Shown here: positions 1 to 9,690 of the stretch, one piece after another
Numbering within the stretch: the first letter of the stretch is position 1
Layout of the letters: each line of letters begins with the position of its first letter
Origin: Sepiola atlantica
Taxonomy: Eukaryota; Mollusca; Cephalopoda; Sepiida; Sepiolidae
Direction: 5' to 3'
Assembly (NCBI GenBank): GCA_963556195.1
Contig: OY744522.1
Coordinates: 37,075,983-37,139,982 of the forward strand
Length of the DNA stretch: 64,000 nt
Notes under the pieces: generated by a model
What the model was told of the DNA's origin: nothing
What the model saw: only the letters and a program-made list of their open reading frames with translations
Databases searched by the model: none
Position numbers and translations under genes: made by a program

Positions 1-271
1 CACAAGAAAGAAAAGACAGTTCTATGATAACTTCAGGAACTAAGGGGCGGGGTGAATTAAGAGCGGTCTTACATAAGATTTATTCATTTGCTGTTGTGAT
101 GGGGGTGTACTGGAATTTGCAAGTAGCAAACTTTGGAGCTGATAGATTTAAGTAATCCAAAGATGGCTGGACCAAAGCCATTTGACAAAGGTTAATATCA
201 TCAGGTAGAGAAATAACGCTGATGGGAAGACGAGACGTCTGCAGCAGTATTCTGTGAACCGGAAATGAAGC

Positions 272-642
272 TCAAATGCTTAGCTTCCCGAGGGAAATAT
301 TTGTAAGTGGACGATGATCCGTGTAAATGGCAGATTCCCAACCTTCCGATATGTGGCGAAAAAGTTTAATAGCCAAGAGTTCACGTATAAAAGTACTATA
401 ACGACTTTCTGTAGGTGTCAATCGACGAGAAAAGTAGGAAAAAGGTTGAATCTTCTTCTGATGATGTTTCTGTAAATCTGCACCAACTGCAGAACTAGAT
501 GCATCCATGATAATAGAAAATTCAGCATATGGTGTGTGAAAGTGAAAGATATACTTGCAAGCTTTTTCTTCGCCTCGTGAAAGCCGTTTAACTGGCAATC
601 ATCAAGTGAAATGGGTTCATCTTTTTCCTTTCTATTCTTCAA
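272..642 (-). pseudogene. Ty3/gypsy RNase H domain fragment
   Basis: The fragment encodes the RT/RNase H junction of a gypsy polyprotein. Visible hallmarks are a DASSSAVGA block (first catalytic Asp region), QPFSYFSRRLTPTESRY, then RELLAIK and IYTDHRPL with the later catalytic Asp. In functional elements this domain degrades the RNA strand of the RNA:DNA hybrid. It is split over two overlapping frames (418-642 and 272-598), implying a frameshift. It is a relic with no sign of expression. Confidence 0.85.
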
Positions 643-1334
643 TCGATGGGTTATAGGAGTTAGTGTATTCGCACAGTGCAGGGTGAACTGATTGTAGTAA
701 TTTAATCGTCTGAGAAAATGTTGTAGCTGACGAAGAGAAGTTGGTGGATGTAAATCAAGCAGGAATACAAGACTTGTGGCGCCAAAGATACACTTAACAG
801 GGTTTATCCTGACATTGTATTGCTGAAAACGTTCGAAAAGAATACGGAGATGTTTTAAATGTTCCTCTGGCGAGGAGCTAGCTATCTGTCTATCCGTCTA
901 AATAATTGTACACGAAATCTGAGTCACGGACTACTTCGTCCGTAAAACGCGGAAAAGTGCTAGCTACCGGATGACATTGTTAAAAATTCAAACGCCCTGA
1001 AACGAGTAGTAACAGCAGTCTTAAGAATTAGGAATTTGGTGTTAAGCTTTCACAAGATTTGTTCATCTGTTTATTGAAAAAAATTTTTACAACCATGCAG
1101 AGATGAAGCGAAATCTTGGATATGATGGAAAGAGTAGTGATTGGGAAGAGTAGTTAAGTTCAGCCGACGGAAATCTCCGGTAGGACGCCAGTCTCCAAAA
1201 CGCTTCAGAACCATATGCAAAGAGGATGCCCAGGGGCTAGATGAGGGACAAATGATACCTGGCTGGAGCATGTGATTAAATTTATGATTAGCCGTCTTTA
1301 ACTTCTCCTGGGAGAGGCGACGAGGCATGAACAA
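643..1334 (-). pseudogene. Ty3/gypsy reverse transcriptase fragment
   Basis: The N-terminal RT part is open at 1071-1334 with the typical blocks RRLSQEKLKTA, GIICPSSSPWASSLHMV and GDWRPTGDFRRLN. The palm region continues at about 640-1000 in other frames, with residues resembling EEHLKHLRILFERFQQYNV and NPVKCIFGA. The catalytic YxDD box is damaged: it reads NYLDG followed by a stop near 890-905. The polymerase is therefore non-functional independently of the frameshifts. Confidence 0.8.
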
Positions 1335-1892
1335 ACAGGGGCAGCAGTAGTTTCAATGAAATGCACAGTAAAATGAGCAGGTTTGGTTATTTCAAAATTC
1401 AAATTTGTTAGATTTGGAAACAGAACTAATAACAAATGATAAGGGTCTTCAGCAGAAGCTACGAAAAATACGGGACTAGTAAGCGGATCAGAAGCTTTCC
1501 TACTAGATAATTGTTATGGTGCCGTACCTATATGACGAACAGTGGACTCGTCCATTCCTAATAAAATACTGGAAGCATTTAGACTTCTCGTAGTGATTGG
1601 AATCAACTCCAGTCTACCCTGGCAGTCAGGACTGATATACCACTTCTTTTGTTCTCTGTACATATCTTTTCTTCAATATATATTGTTCACCTAACCCCGT
1701 GTTCCGTGTCTTCATTTCGGCCCCTAAACAGGGTCACAACAATAATGATAGCCTAGTACTAAAATTTATCAGCTTTCGTCTACGCATGTCCACTATCAAG
1801 TTAAAATGGCGTAGGAAATCAGCACCTAGGATAGGGATAGGGACATCGCGTTAGGGTTAGGATAGGCTAGGGACATCAGCAATTATAAAGAT

Positions 1893-2138
1893 CTATGTGA
1901 AATCTCTGCGGAGTTGCAAGTCCAAAAATCGTGCAACTTGATCAAACATGCGTATAGGAGAACGGTTAACGGCCTGAAGTACAACCGTTGAGGAAAGAGG
2001 TTTCCCATTGAAAAATTTTAGGGACCAAATGCTACATGCAGCGCCCGTGTCGACCAGTAAGTGATATTGAGAAACAAAATCCTTTATGTTTAACGCACGA
2101 CTGATGATTAAGTTATAGGGATGAAAAGCCATGCACAT
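1893..2138 (-). pseudogene. Ty3/gypsy aspartic protease fragment
   Basis: The frame contains LLVDTGAACSIW, matching the aspartic protease active-site triad DTGA followed by hydrophobic residues, with LQAVNRSPI downstream as in gypsy proteases. It lies between the gag and RT fragments in the expected order. The downstream part is interrupted by a small TTAGGG-like insertion (about 1848-1870) flanked by repeated AGGGACATC. Confidence 0.7.
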
Positions 2139-2432
2139 TTCTCTGATTTCCCTGATTCTTTGGGACGAAGCGCCTGTGGTACATGCAAAATTTGGAAGAA
2201 TCAGTATTATAATGTGCCAGAGAGGATGATTGACGATACATAGGTGTTCTAAGTAACCTCAATGTCTCTCCCTAGTCAGTTGTATGGCTGTATATGAAGG
2301 GGCTGATTTAGAAGCCATGGATTAAATTCTTGCTACCGTCCTGGAGTTCGCTACTGGAGGAGTCCTCCCTGTATATACAATGGCCTTGTCTTTCAAGGAT
2401 GCATGCAAGCTGTTCTACCGCATCCGTCTCCA

Positions 2433-2630
2433 TCATCGGATGGGAGCGAGTATGGCCTGTACAGTAGATGGTAGTCGGGATATGCATAACTGTCCCAATA
2501 AGCCGCTATCGGCTGAAGCACCCTCAGCCAGCTCCCACATCAACAACCGATCTCTTAGCAACTCATCGTTTATGAGGGTTTGAAACCAGCACTCAGCTGA
2601 AAGAGATGTGCGACAAAAAAACACTATCAT
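2433..2630 (-). pseudogene. Ty3/gypsy gag fragment
   Basis: The frame contains RTSLSAE, FQTLINDE and ISRLPSTVQAILAP, the pattern found in the central part of metazoan gypsy gag proteins (the LPS/TVQAILA segment). Its position upstream of the protease fragment on the same strand supports this. No start codon context or zinc knuckle remains. Confidence 0.65.
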
Positions 2631-2792
2631 AAGAAGCTCCAGGCTAAGGGTCCATCAAAGAGAATTTTAAATGTTGTTGAATTTAAATCGTCAACGACTT
2701 CCTGGAACAATGCGAAAAAACGTTCTATGCGCGTTTCTCCGCCGTCTTTTTAAAATTCTCTTCTTTCTCCAGCTTTTTTGTTCATTTGCTTT

Positions 2793-2840
2793 TGACACCT
2801 GAGGATGATTCGACGAAGAATCGAAAACGTTCGTGAAACC
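2793..2840 (+). ncRNA. Degenerate hammerhead-ribozyme-like motif
   Basis: The sequence reads CTGAGGA (for CTGANGA), then a potential stem II GATTC/GAATC with a GACGAA loop, then GAAAAC. The core has substitutions and an extra base before stem II, and no convincing stem I or III can be drawn. It is best read as an old relic of a hammerhead-bearing element. Confidence 0.35.
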
Positions 2841-3124
2841 TATGGAACATTTATTAATTTTTTTGATTTTAATACAAAAAAACCCATCAGAAAATATTTA
2901 CAATTATTATGCAAGAAAGAAAAAATATAGGATTCTAATGCCCTCCAAACCCTTTGCTAAGTGATAGACCGGCCACTACATATTGGAGTTAAAATCAATT
3001 GAGTATTATGTATTACGAGAAAGAAAACACTTTTTTAATTTGTACATCGGCTTATTACCAATATAGCGGCATGATCGATACAAAAATTGTAATGAAAACA
3101 AGTAAAGTCTTTTAGTGAGTTTAA

Positions 3125-3445
3125 AAATTTTTTTAAATGGAAATCACTCCAGACAAGGCATGAAGCCACTTGATGTAAGGAGCTAACAAGAACAAATATG
3201 ATTATCGCAAAGACAGCTGTTGCCTATTGGCTTTAGTTTTGAAAAGACCAAGGTTATATGTAGGAGGAAAACAGTCAGCAGGAAGAGAGTTCCACAAGCC
3301 TGCAGTTCTTGGAAAGAAGCTACTGGAATATGAAGCTGTATTACAATGAGGTATCAAAACAGCGAATTGATGGAGACCACTAGATCAACGAGTAAAACGA
3401 GCTGGAACAAAGGAAGCAGGGAATAGATAACATAATTCAGAGTTA
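3125..3445 (-). mobile_element. LINE 3' end (family B), 5'-truncated
   Basis: On the minus strand the fragment encodes the end of a non-LTR retrotransposon polyprotein (SSSFFPRTAGLWNSLPADCF, then PPTYNLGLFKTKANRQ), a stop, a short 3' UTR with the phrase CAAGTGGCTTCATGCC, and an A-rich tail near 3125. The same C-terminus and UTR recur on the plus strand at 57936-58380, and the UTR alone at about 12650-12725. It is a typical 5'-truncated insertion. Confidence 0.75.
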
Positions 3446-3532
3446 TGAAAATAATTTATTTAAAAAATTTACATATTTATTAAAATATTTTTTCCCAACA
3501 TAATTTTTGTTTTCTCAATGTATCAAAATAAA

Positions 3533-4904
3533 AATATTTTTGTGAAACAAATAAGAAACTTTATTTAAGACTTTAAACTAGTTTTGTAAAACAAATAAGA
3601 AATTTTATTTAAGATTTTAAAATGTTTTTGTAAAACAAATAAGAAATTTTATTTAAGATTTTAAACTATTTTTGTAAAACAAATAAGAAATTTTATTTAA
3701 GACTTTAAAATGTTTTTGTAAAACAAATAAGAAACTTTATTTAAGACTCTAAACTATTTTTGTAAAACAAATAAGAAACTTTATTTAAGACTTTAAACTA
3801 TTTTTGTAAAACAAATAAGAAACTTTATTTAAGACATTTGAACTATTTTTGTAAAACAAATAAGAAATTTTATTTAAGACTTTAAAATGTTTTTGTAAAA
3901 CAAATAAGAAACTTTATTTAAGACTTTAAACTATTTTTGTAAAACAAATAAGAAACTTTATTTAAGACTTTAAACTATTTTTGTAAAACAAATAAAAACT
4001 TTATGTAAGACATTTTAACTATTTTTGTAAAACAAATAAGAAATTTTATTTAAGACTTTAAAATGTTTTTGTAAAACAAATAAGAAACTTTATTTAAGAC
4101 TTTAAACTATTTTTGTAAAACAAATAAAAACTTTATGTAAGACATTTTAACTATTTTTGTAAAACAAATAAGAAATTTTATTTAAGACTTTAAAATGTTT
4201 TTGTAAAACAAATAAGAAACTTTATTTAAGACATTAAACTATTTTTGTAAAACAAATAAGAAACTTTATTTAAGACTTTAAACTATTTTTGTAAAACAAA
4301 TAAGAAACTTTATTTAAGACTTTAAACTATTTTTGTAAAACAAATAAAAACTTTATTTAAGACTTTAAACTATTTTTGTAAAACAAATAAAAACTTTATT
4401 TAAGACATTTGAACTATTTTTGTAAAACAAATAAGAAACTTTATTTAAGACTTTAAACTATTTTTGTAAAACAAATAAAAACTTTATTTAAGACATTTGA
4501 ACTATTTTTGTAAAAAAATAAGAAACTTTATTTAAGGCTTTAAACTATTTTTGTAAAAGAAATAAGAAACTTTATTTAAGACTTTAAACTATTTTTGTAA
4601 AACAAATAAGAAACTTTATTTAAGACTTTAAACTATTTTTGTAAAACAAATAAAAACTTTATTTAAGACATTTGAACTATTTTTGTAAAACAAATAAGAA
4701 ATTTTATTTAAGACTTTAAAATGTTTTTGTAAAAGAAATAAGAAACTTTATTTAAGACTTTAAACTATTTTTGTAAAACAAATAAGAAACTTTATTTAAG
4801 ACTTTAAACTATTTTTGTAAAACAAATAAAAACTCTATTTAAGACATTTGAACTATTTTTGTAAAACAAATAAGAAACTTTATTTAAGACTTTAAAATGT
4901 TTTT
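3533..4904. repeat. 44-bp AT-rich satellite array, about 31 units
   Basis: A unit of about 44 bp containing TTTTTGTAAAACAAATAAGA and CTTTATTTAAGAC is repeated roughly 31 times. The join between units alternates among three types (ACTTTAAACTA, ACTTTAAAATG and ACATTTGAACTA), which are interspersed rather than blocked, so there is a loose higher-order structure. The first and last units are the most diverged. No coding potential is seen. Confidence 0.95.
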
Positions 4905-5490
4905 TGTTTTTTAAACTTTTGTTGCTATAACACAAGAATTATGTTTTGAAACGAACAGTGACTTATAAAAAGTAATTTAAATTAATATATTTATAAAATA
5001 TATTAATTTTAATTATTTTTGATAAGTCACTAAAAGACTTTACTTCTTTTCATCGATTCCGGTTGTTAGCAACTAACCTCGATCCAATCAAGCATGTCAT
5101 AATCTAGGAAATAAGCTGATAATATTAGCATATTTACTTATTCAAAAAGTGTTTTTCTTCAGATTTCATATAATACTATATTGATTTTAACTCCAATACG
5201 TTCAGCATGTCATAATCTTTAAATATATATATACAATTTTATCACCTATACACACGTTTATATCGCCTTTTCAAAGAAAACTTAAGTATCACCTATAATT
5301 TAATATTATTATAAACCCGTTTCAAGTAAAATTTAAAGTTTAGCACTGTCAGAAAGATTAAAAATAGACATTCACCTAAAATCCTCAGTGCAATGCTCCG
5401 ACTCTGTCGTTGAGTACTATATAATGTTTAGATATTTATTCTCGCCGCTTTCAGTGTAAATATCACTTAATTTAACCGTTATCTCGTGAC
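4905..5490. other. AT-rich spacer without recognised features
   Basis: This is AT-rich sequence with short self-complementary AT stretches (for example around 4970-5030). I see no coding frame, RNA gene or recognised repeat. Confidence 0.5.
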
Positions 5491-5640
5491 AATTCCTCGT
5501 GGCTTAATGGGACAAGTCTAAGGTGTATCTGTGAACAGGGTTCGCACCCTATGACCGTCTGAGATTGTTATTTCCTCGTACTGATGAGAGCCGTAAGCTC
5601 GAAACGACGTTGTACGTAGGTAAAATATTAAAAAATAGAG
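5491..5640 (+). mobile_element. Hammerhead-bearing SINE, family B, copy 1
   Basis: A tRNA-like head is followed within about 25 bp by a hammerhead ribozyme motif and a short AT-rich tail. The head has a box A-like TGGCTTAATGG at 5500-5510 and a good box B GGTTCGCACCC at 5539-5549, the expected spacing for an internal pol III promoter. The same head-plus-ribozyme order is seen in copy 2 at 53000-53160. The 5' end is only approximate. Confidence 0.65.
5573..5620 (+). ncRNA. Type I hammerhead ribozyme motif, family B (slightly degenerate)
   Basis: The conserved core CTGATGA lies at 5581-5587, stem II GAGC/GCTC with a 5-nt CGTAA loop follows, and GAAA is at 5601-5604. Stem III would be only two or three pairs. 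Stem I pairs the CGTA before the core with TACG at 5613-5616 but needs a bulge, and the base after U16.1/H17 does not pair. The catalytic core is intact while the arms have drifted, so activity is doubtful. Confidence 0.7.
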
Positions 5641-5650
5641 AGAGAGAGAG

Positions 5651-6458
5651 GGCACTTGTATAGATCGGGTACACGAGTCGAAATTTATTTTAGAAGAGTT
5701 CCAATTGTATAAGGGGCAGATAACTCTCTTTTTTTTAAGTACATAATTTCTAGCTTCTCCGAAAATGGACATAATCGACGTGAATGCCTTGAATATGCGC
5801 GAATTATTATATTTAACAAGTACTCAACAAAAAGTGGTGGCTTATCCTATTTATCAGAATTTATGTGGCGGCAGAAATTTTCCGCAACCCCCTTACAGAG
5901 TCTTTTTGAACAAATTTCTGAATTCTATCCCGTTTAAAAAAACAAAATCAATTGAAGAAAAAAAAAAAACAGATAAATTTATTTTTTAAACTATAAAAAA
6001 AAATATCAAAAATGTTTAAAACCAAAACCGATGGCTGTTCGTTTTAAAATGAAAAAATATACTGTTGATTTTCCCAAATTCTATTTTCTTCAATAAATGT
6101 TCTATCAATATACTGTTGATTTTCATAAATGTTAATTTCTGCGATAATTTAATATTTTAAACTATAAAAAAATATAAAAAATCTGTTAATCCAAACAAGA
6201 GGACTGTTCGTTTTGTTGGTTTTGAAATGAAAAAATATACTGTTGATTTTCCCAAATTCTATTTTTTTCAATAAATGTTCTATCAATATACTGTTGATTT
6301 TCTCAAATATTAAATTTGCATGATTTCTTATTTAAAAAAAGGATATTTTCCATTTTCGGAGAAATTGCGTACTAAAAAAAGAGAGTTATCTGCCCCTTAC
6401 ACCATTGAAACTCTTCTAAAATAAATTTTGACTCGTGTACCCGATCTATACAAGTGCC
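5651..6458. mobile_element. 808-bp transposon with terminal inverted repeats of about 110 bp
   Basis: Left arm 5651-5767 and right arm 6350-6458 are near-perfect inverted repeats beginning GGCACTTGTATAGATCGGG. The element sits inside an (AG)n tract, with AGAGAGAGAG directly repeated on both sides, consistent with a target duplication in that tract. The interior holds two tandem copies of a segment of about 170 bp (5986-6155 and 6156-6330) and a short coding relic. A larger relative lies at 46385-47895; both share AAGGGGxxGATAACTC inside the inverted repeat. The superfamily is not identified. Confidence 0.8.
5765..5990 (+). pseudogene. Coding relic inside the 808-bp inverted-repeat element
   Basis: A frame opening just inside the left inverted repeat contains LNMRELLYLTSTQQK. 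After a frame change it ends with LFEQISEFYPV and a stop at about 5936. The same beginning and end (LNLQDILYLTRDNPK ... IFKQIAEFYPV, stop) occur in the larger relative at 47450-47562. This supports a shared ancestral protein of unknown function. I do not recognise the family; no catalytic motif is visible in the part that remains. Confidence 0.5.
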
Positions 6459-6716
6459 AGAGAGAGAGAGATGAAAATAAAACGTTTTCACATTTTCCAC
6501 GGCATACAGACTACACAAACTTCTCTGAGCGCTATGGAATTCTCAGCTTTTTATGGACAACATCTGAACTTTTGAATACTTTGAGTATTCTTTTTCCCAT
6601 TTTTATTGGGTTGATTTAGGATACTTTTAGCCCCCAAAAAGTTGTTTTTTTCATATATACATATGTATTAATTTTCAAAGTTTAATGTTACCGGTAATAC
6701 TTACACTACCGATTTT

Positions 6717-6766
6717 TATCCTCTAATGAAAAGAATTTTTCTTTGAAAATCCATGGATTAAGGATA
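6717..6766 (+). ncRNA. Type I hammerhead ribozyme, family C, one core substitution
   Basis: All three stems are perfect: stem I TATCCT (6717-6722) with AGGATA (6761-6766), stem II AAAGAA (6730-6735) with TTCTTT (6739-6744), and stem III AATCC (6748-6752) with GGATT (6755-6759). GAAA is at 6745-6748 and the predicted cleavage follows A6760. The core reads CTAATGA instead of CTGANGA, which changes the essential G5, so this copy should be inactive although its secondary structure is intact. Confidence 0.75.
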
Positions 6767-6939
6767 ATGAGATCCCTCATTGTTTTTGAACTTCTGATGA
6801 ATTAATAAATATTGTAATTGTACAACTTTTATTTTCATCATTCATCTTCTGAATTTATAGCTCTATCCGATATATTGAGCTTTCTATTATCACATAGATT
6901 ATTATTTAAAGATAGATCATTTATCTTTAAATTTGTATT

Positions 6940-6942
<3 letters not shown>

Positions 6943-6996
<54 letters not shown>
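6943..6996. repeat. (TA)n microsatellite
   Basis: Perfect TA dinucleotide run forming the 3' end of the family C hammerhead element. Confidence 0.98.
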
Positions 6997-6999
<3 letters not shown>

Positions 7000-7128
7000 A
7001 AATTTGAAAATCAATAATGTGCTATTTTTTTAAAATGAATAAAATCATTTATTTTAAAGGCTGAGACAAGTAAAATGTAATTTTCAAAGCAAGACTTCCC
7101 TTTTTTTTCTTCTTCATTCTACTGGAAC

Positions 7129-7174
7129 AAATATTTGTACCAACCAGGTGATTATCAGGTTGGTACAAATATTT
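7129..7174. repeat. Perfect 17-bp inverted repeat with 12-nt loop
   Basis: Arms 7129-7145 (AAATATTTGTACCAACC) and 7158-7174 are exact reverse complements. The hairpin lies at the start of the Penelope-like coding relic. A second imperfect hairpin (ACACAGTGCTAGGTCGA against TCGACCTAGCTTGTGT) lies within 7212-7292. Confidence 0.85.
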
Positions 7175-7344
7175 TTTTTGACCCGTATTATGACAGGTGG
7201 TTTTCTGTTTTACACAGTGCTAGGTCGAACTATCATCTCAATATTATTGAGGCGTTAGCTATTAACAATTCTCGACCTAGCTTGTGTAGACAAAAGATTT
7301 TGAAATATCAGTTGGTGATCTTCCACGATTCAAATCTCCCATAA
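7135..7344 (+). pseudogene. Penelope-like element, C-terminal coding fragment
   Basis: The 69-residue frame contains FSVLHSARSNYHLNIIEAL followed by RPSLCRQKILKYQL. This is the pattern found at the very C-terminus of Penelope-like retroelement proteins, after the GIY-YIG endonuclease (a YHLxIIEALxI...P.LCRQK signature). Upstream RT sequence is absent. In Penelope-like elements hammerhead motifs are known in the flanking terminal repeats, so the neighbouring ribozymes at 6717 and 8007 may be related by insertion history; that link is inference. Confidence 0.6.
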
Positions 7345-7744
7345 CGTTGAGAGATTTACCCCTCTTTTTTTTTCTCTCTCAATTGATTTCACCAACTTAA
7401 ACAATTTTCCCTCATTTCTCATCCGATTTTCTTAGTTTTTCATTTATCATTCTGACGTTCCCTCTTCGAGGGTCAGACGATAAGGCCTTAATGGAAAATT
7501 TTAGCAATTTTCTTTTTTTCCCCACCCGCCCAGTTTCATTGATCAATTCAATATATATATTCAAGCACGGACAAGAGGTGGCTTCATTTATGGAATCCCT
7601 TCAGATCATCACAACACCTGTCTGTAAAATTCTAGCAGGCTTGAAGAGCCACATCCGCGCCTTTCACTGGGAACCTTCACACTAATATCACATCGATACG
7701 CCAAAAGTGGTCATATTTGAAATGGAATAGACAGCAACCATTAT

Positions 7745-8084
7745 TTGTAGCCCCTAGAAAAAACCCTAGATGGGCACTGTAAGTGTAGTATTAACACAAC
7801 ATGACGTTGCTAGCTATAAATGCATCGTTTATTTCATTAAGTTGAACGCTCTTATGATGTCAAGCCGCCGAAATAAGTGTCAAAATTATCATTGTTTATG
7901 TGGCTATTCAGCGGTGGCCGTGTGGTTCTGGATGTCGGGATTTGAGTTGTAAAATACTCGAAGCCCGGGGTTTCGAATCGCGCGACCAGTAGCCAATAGT
8001 TATATCTCTATGCTGATGAGTCCCGATTAAAAAGGACGAAACGTACACGTACATAGATAATAAACATATATTATATATATATAG
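7745..8084 (+). mobile_element. Hammerhead-bearing tRNA-headed SINE, family A, copy 1
   Basis: Three conserved modules occur in order. A 5' part of about 165 bp (GCACTGTAAGTGTAGTATTA ... AAGCCGCCG) comes first. A tRNA-like segment with box A-like TGGCCGTGTGG (7915-7925) and box B-like GGTTTCGAATC (7969-7979) follows. A complete hammerhead ribozyme (8007-8057) and a short ATAATAAACATATA tail end the element. The whole arrangement is repeated at 41945-42275. The layout recalls the schistosome Sm-alpha elements and metazoan retrozymes, which also couple a hammerhead to a non-autonomous retroelement. Confidence 0.75.
8007..8057 (+). ncRNA. Type I hammerhead ribozyme, family A, intact
   Basis: Stem I is a perfect six pairs, TCTATG (8007-8012) with CATAGA (8052-8057). 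The core CTGATGA is at 8013-8019. Stem II is GTCC (8020-8023) with GGAC (8034-8037) around a 10-nt loop, and GAAA is at 8038-8041. Stem III is ACGT (8041-8044) with ACGT (8047-8050) around two bases. The predicted cleavage is after A8051 (GUA). Every universally conserved core base is present, so self-cleavage is plausible. Confidence 0.85.
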
Positions 8085-8330
8085 TGGGGTCTGATCAACT
8101 CTGCTGGGAAGCCATGAAATTAAATACTGTCTTGTTTTTAAATTCCCGAAACAGTTTTTTATGGTAAACAACTGATGATCCCTTAAAATAGTGTTAGAAA
8201 CTAACTAATATAATAACTGTAAAAAATAAATTGACTTACATGAGTGATTTTCCACTGGAAGACTTGAGAATATAAGTTTTTTTTTTATATATATTTTTTT
8301 TTATATAGTTTTAATGGTTGAGAAACTTCC

Positions 8331-8386
<56 letters not shown>
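8084..8386 (+). repeat. Dispersed element E, copy 1, ending in (TA)n
   Basis: About 250 bp starting GTGGGGTCTGATCAACTCTG and ending in a (TA)n run (8333-8386) is repeated almost identically at 55049-55329. It contains both GAAAC and CTGATGA motifs but no arrangement that gives a hammerhead stem II. It is non-coding and unclassified. The start abuts the AT tail of the family A SINE. Confidence 0.8.
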
Positions 8387-8389
<3 letters not shown>

Positions 8390-8700
8390 AACGTCATATA
8401 GAATAACTAAAGTCTTTTTCACATGCATATTTTAGGTCCATTTATATCATACTTTCGGATATCCCCACCTCTTTCTACATAAATTACGAGTGAAAAGCGG
8501 ATCTCTTTTTTTTGGTTCACAAATCAAACAAAGAGATTGAATGTCCAGAGTTACTTCCCTTTAAACATTTTCAAATAGTATTTTTATAAAACATTTAAAA
8601 TTTTATGTTCAGAGTTACCTCCCTTGATTTTTTTTGTGTGCTTTTCTTTTATTAATTACTCATAGCGGTGTTTCTTAACACCGACAACAAAAAGGGTGGT

Positions 8701-9136
8701 GCTTGTACAGAGAAGCGTGCGGATTAAATTAGCAATACAAAAAACAAACAAACAAAAACAAAACAGTATGATATACTTATGCAGCAGATTTAAATAAGTA
8801 TTCTTACCAAAAAGTAGGCAAAATGATCGAGTAGAATTTTAATTAAAAATAAAAATCAGTTTTTATCGTATTTTGATTACTGCCATTGATTTATTACGTG
8901 TTAATATGACAGACTGAGTTACCTCCCCCTGAATGCCGTGTTTTTCGCTCGAATCAATGGCTGACACGATTAAACGATATAACGGATTTTTATTTTTTAT
9001 TACAATTCTACTCGATAATTTTTGGTGTACAACCCTATTTTTGCTTGATACATAAGTATATCAACGAGTTTTCCGGTTAATTTAATTGGAACTGCGATTT
9101 TCAGTGTTTTTATATGCACGCTTCTCTGTACAAGCA
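8701..9136. repeat. Fold-back element with long imperfect inverted arms
   Basis: The outer ends CTTGTACAGAGAAGCGTGC (about 8703) and its reverse complement (about 9117) are followed by inner arms of about 200 bp that match imperfectly. They share GATATACTTATG, ATCGAGTAGAATT, AAAAATAAAAATC and GCCATTGATT. The arms meet near 8920. This is a MITE-like or fold-back insertion without coding capacity. Confidence 0.75.
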
Positions 9137-9283
9137 GCAGAAGCGTTTTATTATTTGTTTTAAATTCACTTTTTTGGCGTTAGTACGCCATTAGTAACAC
9201 ACTCATACAATCTCAGTGGATTGTGATAACAAACGAGGAGTTTTTATTTTATTTGAATTTCTACATCAGAATAACGTTCCGGG

Positions 9284-9690
9284 ATGAGTGAAACAAGGTT
9301 GCGTTCTGACTCCCACTTTATTTGGAATCTTCTTTGCCGTGATGATGAAGCACACATTCAAACCAGCAACACAGAAATCTCTCCAACTGTAAATACACGG
9401 ACAAACCCGACTAGCAGCAAAATCGGACCCCTTCAACGTAGAGGTCCCCGGATGTCGGAAAACTTTCTACTCTGATAGCTTCTTTCCTCGTACCGATGCC
9501 TTTGGAATTCCCTCCCTGCTCCCTGTTTTCCCGGCTGTACCAACATGCAGAAATTTAAATGTAATGTGAATGAACATCTTGCTGCACAACCCCCTATTTA
9601 GAATGCTTCCTATAAATCTGGCCACTAATCACAGTAGGCCCTTACGTCTCAGTGGCAATACGTTTTGTTTGGCGTGAATAAAAGTAAGAC
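9284..9690 (+). mobile_element. LINE 3' end (family A), copy 1
   Basis: This matches 11740-12045 and 31680-31925 over the end of a non-LTR polyprotein (the GAGGTCCCC-GATGTCGGA region, then SxFFPR...LWNSxPAPCF-like coding now broken by stops) and a 3' UTR containing CAGTAGGCCCTTACGTCTCA. The copy is 5'-truncated and its frame is disrupted at about 9472. Confidence 0.65.

Larger units (their letters stand above)
1..2640 (-). mobile_element. Decayed Ty3/gypsy LTR retrotransposon (gag-pol relic)
   Basis: Read on the minus strand, fragments occur in the canonical order gag, protease, reverse transcriptase, RNase H, running out of the window at position 1 where the integrase would be expected. Each fragment sits in a different frame with stops between them, so the copy is dead. 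No LTR is visible inside the window. A short TTAGGG-like insert lies in the protease/RT spacer near 1850. The Ty3/gypsy assignment is confident from the combined motifs; the lineage is not resolved. Confidence 0.85.
6660..6996 (+). mobile_element. Hammerhead element, family C, copy 1
   Basis: A conserved upstream segment (ATTTTCAAAGT ... ACCGGTAATAC ... ACTACCGA) leads into a hammerhead at 6717-6766. This is followed by about 175 bp including TATATTGAGCTTTC and a perfect 11-bp hairpin at 6904-6932, and the element terminates in (TA)n at 6943-6996. The same upstream segment and ribozyme recur at 49149-49300 (minus) and 49855-49941 (plus), with only the ribozyme and tail compared at 57099 (minus). 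No tRNA-like head is visible in this family. Confidence 0.6.

Noticed and set aside
3533..4904. CRISPR-like array
   Set aside because: Direct repeats are contiguous without unique spacers, and the surroundings are eukaryotic. The same reasoning excludes the 37-bp and 32-bp arrays.
8084..8386. Element E as a further hammerhead, because it has CTGATGA and GAAAC
   Set aside because: No order of the two motifs gives a stem II between A9 and G12, and neither permuted topology pairs the flanks. Kept only as a dispersed repeat.
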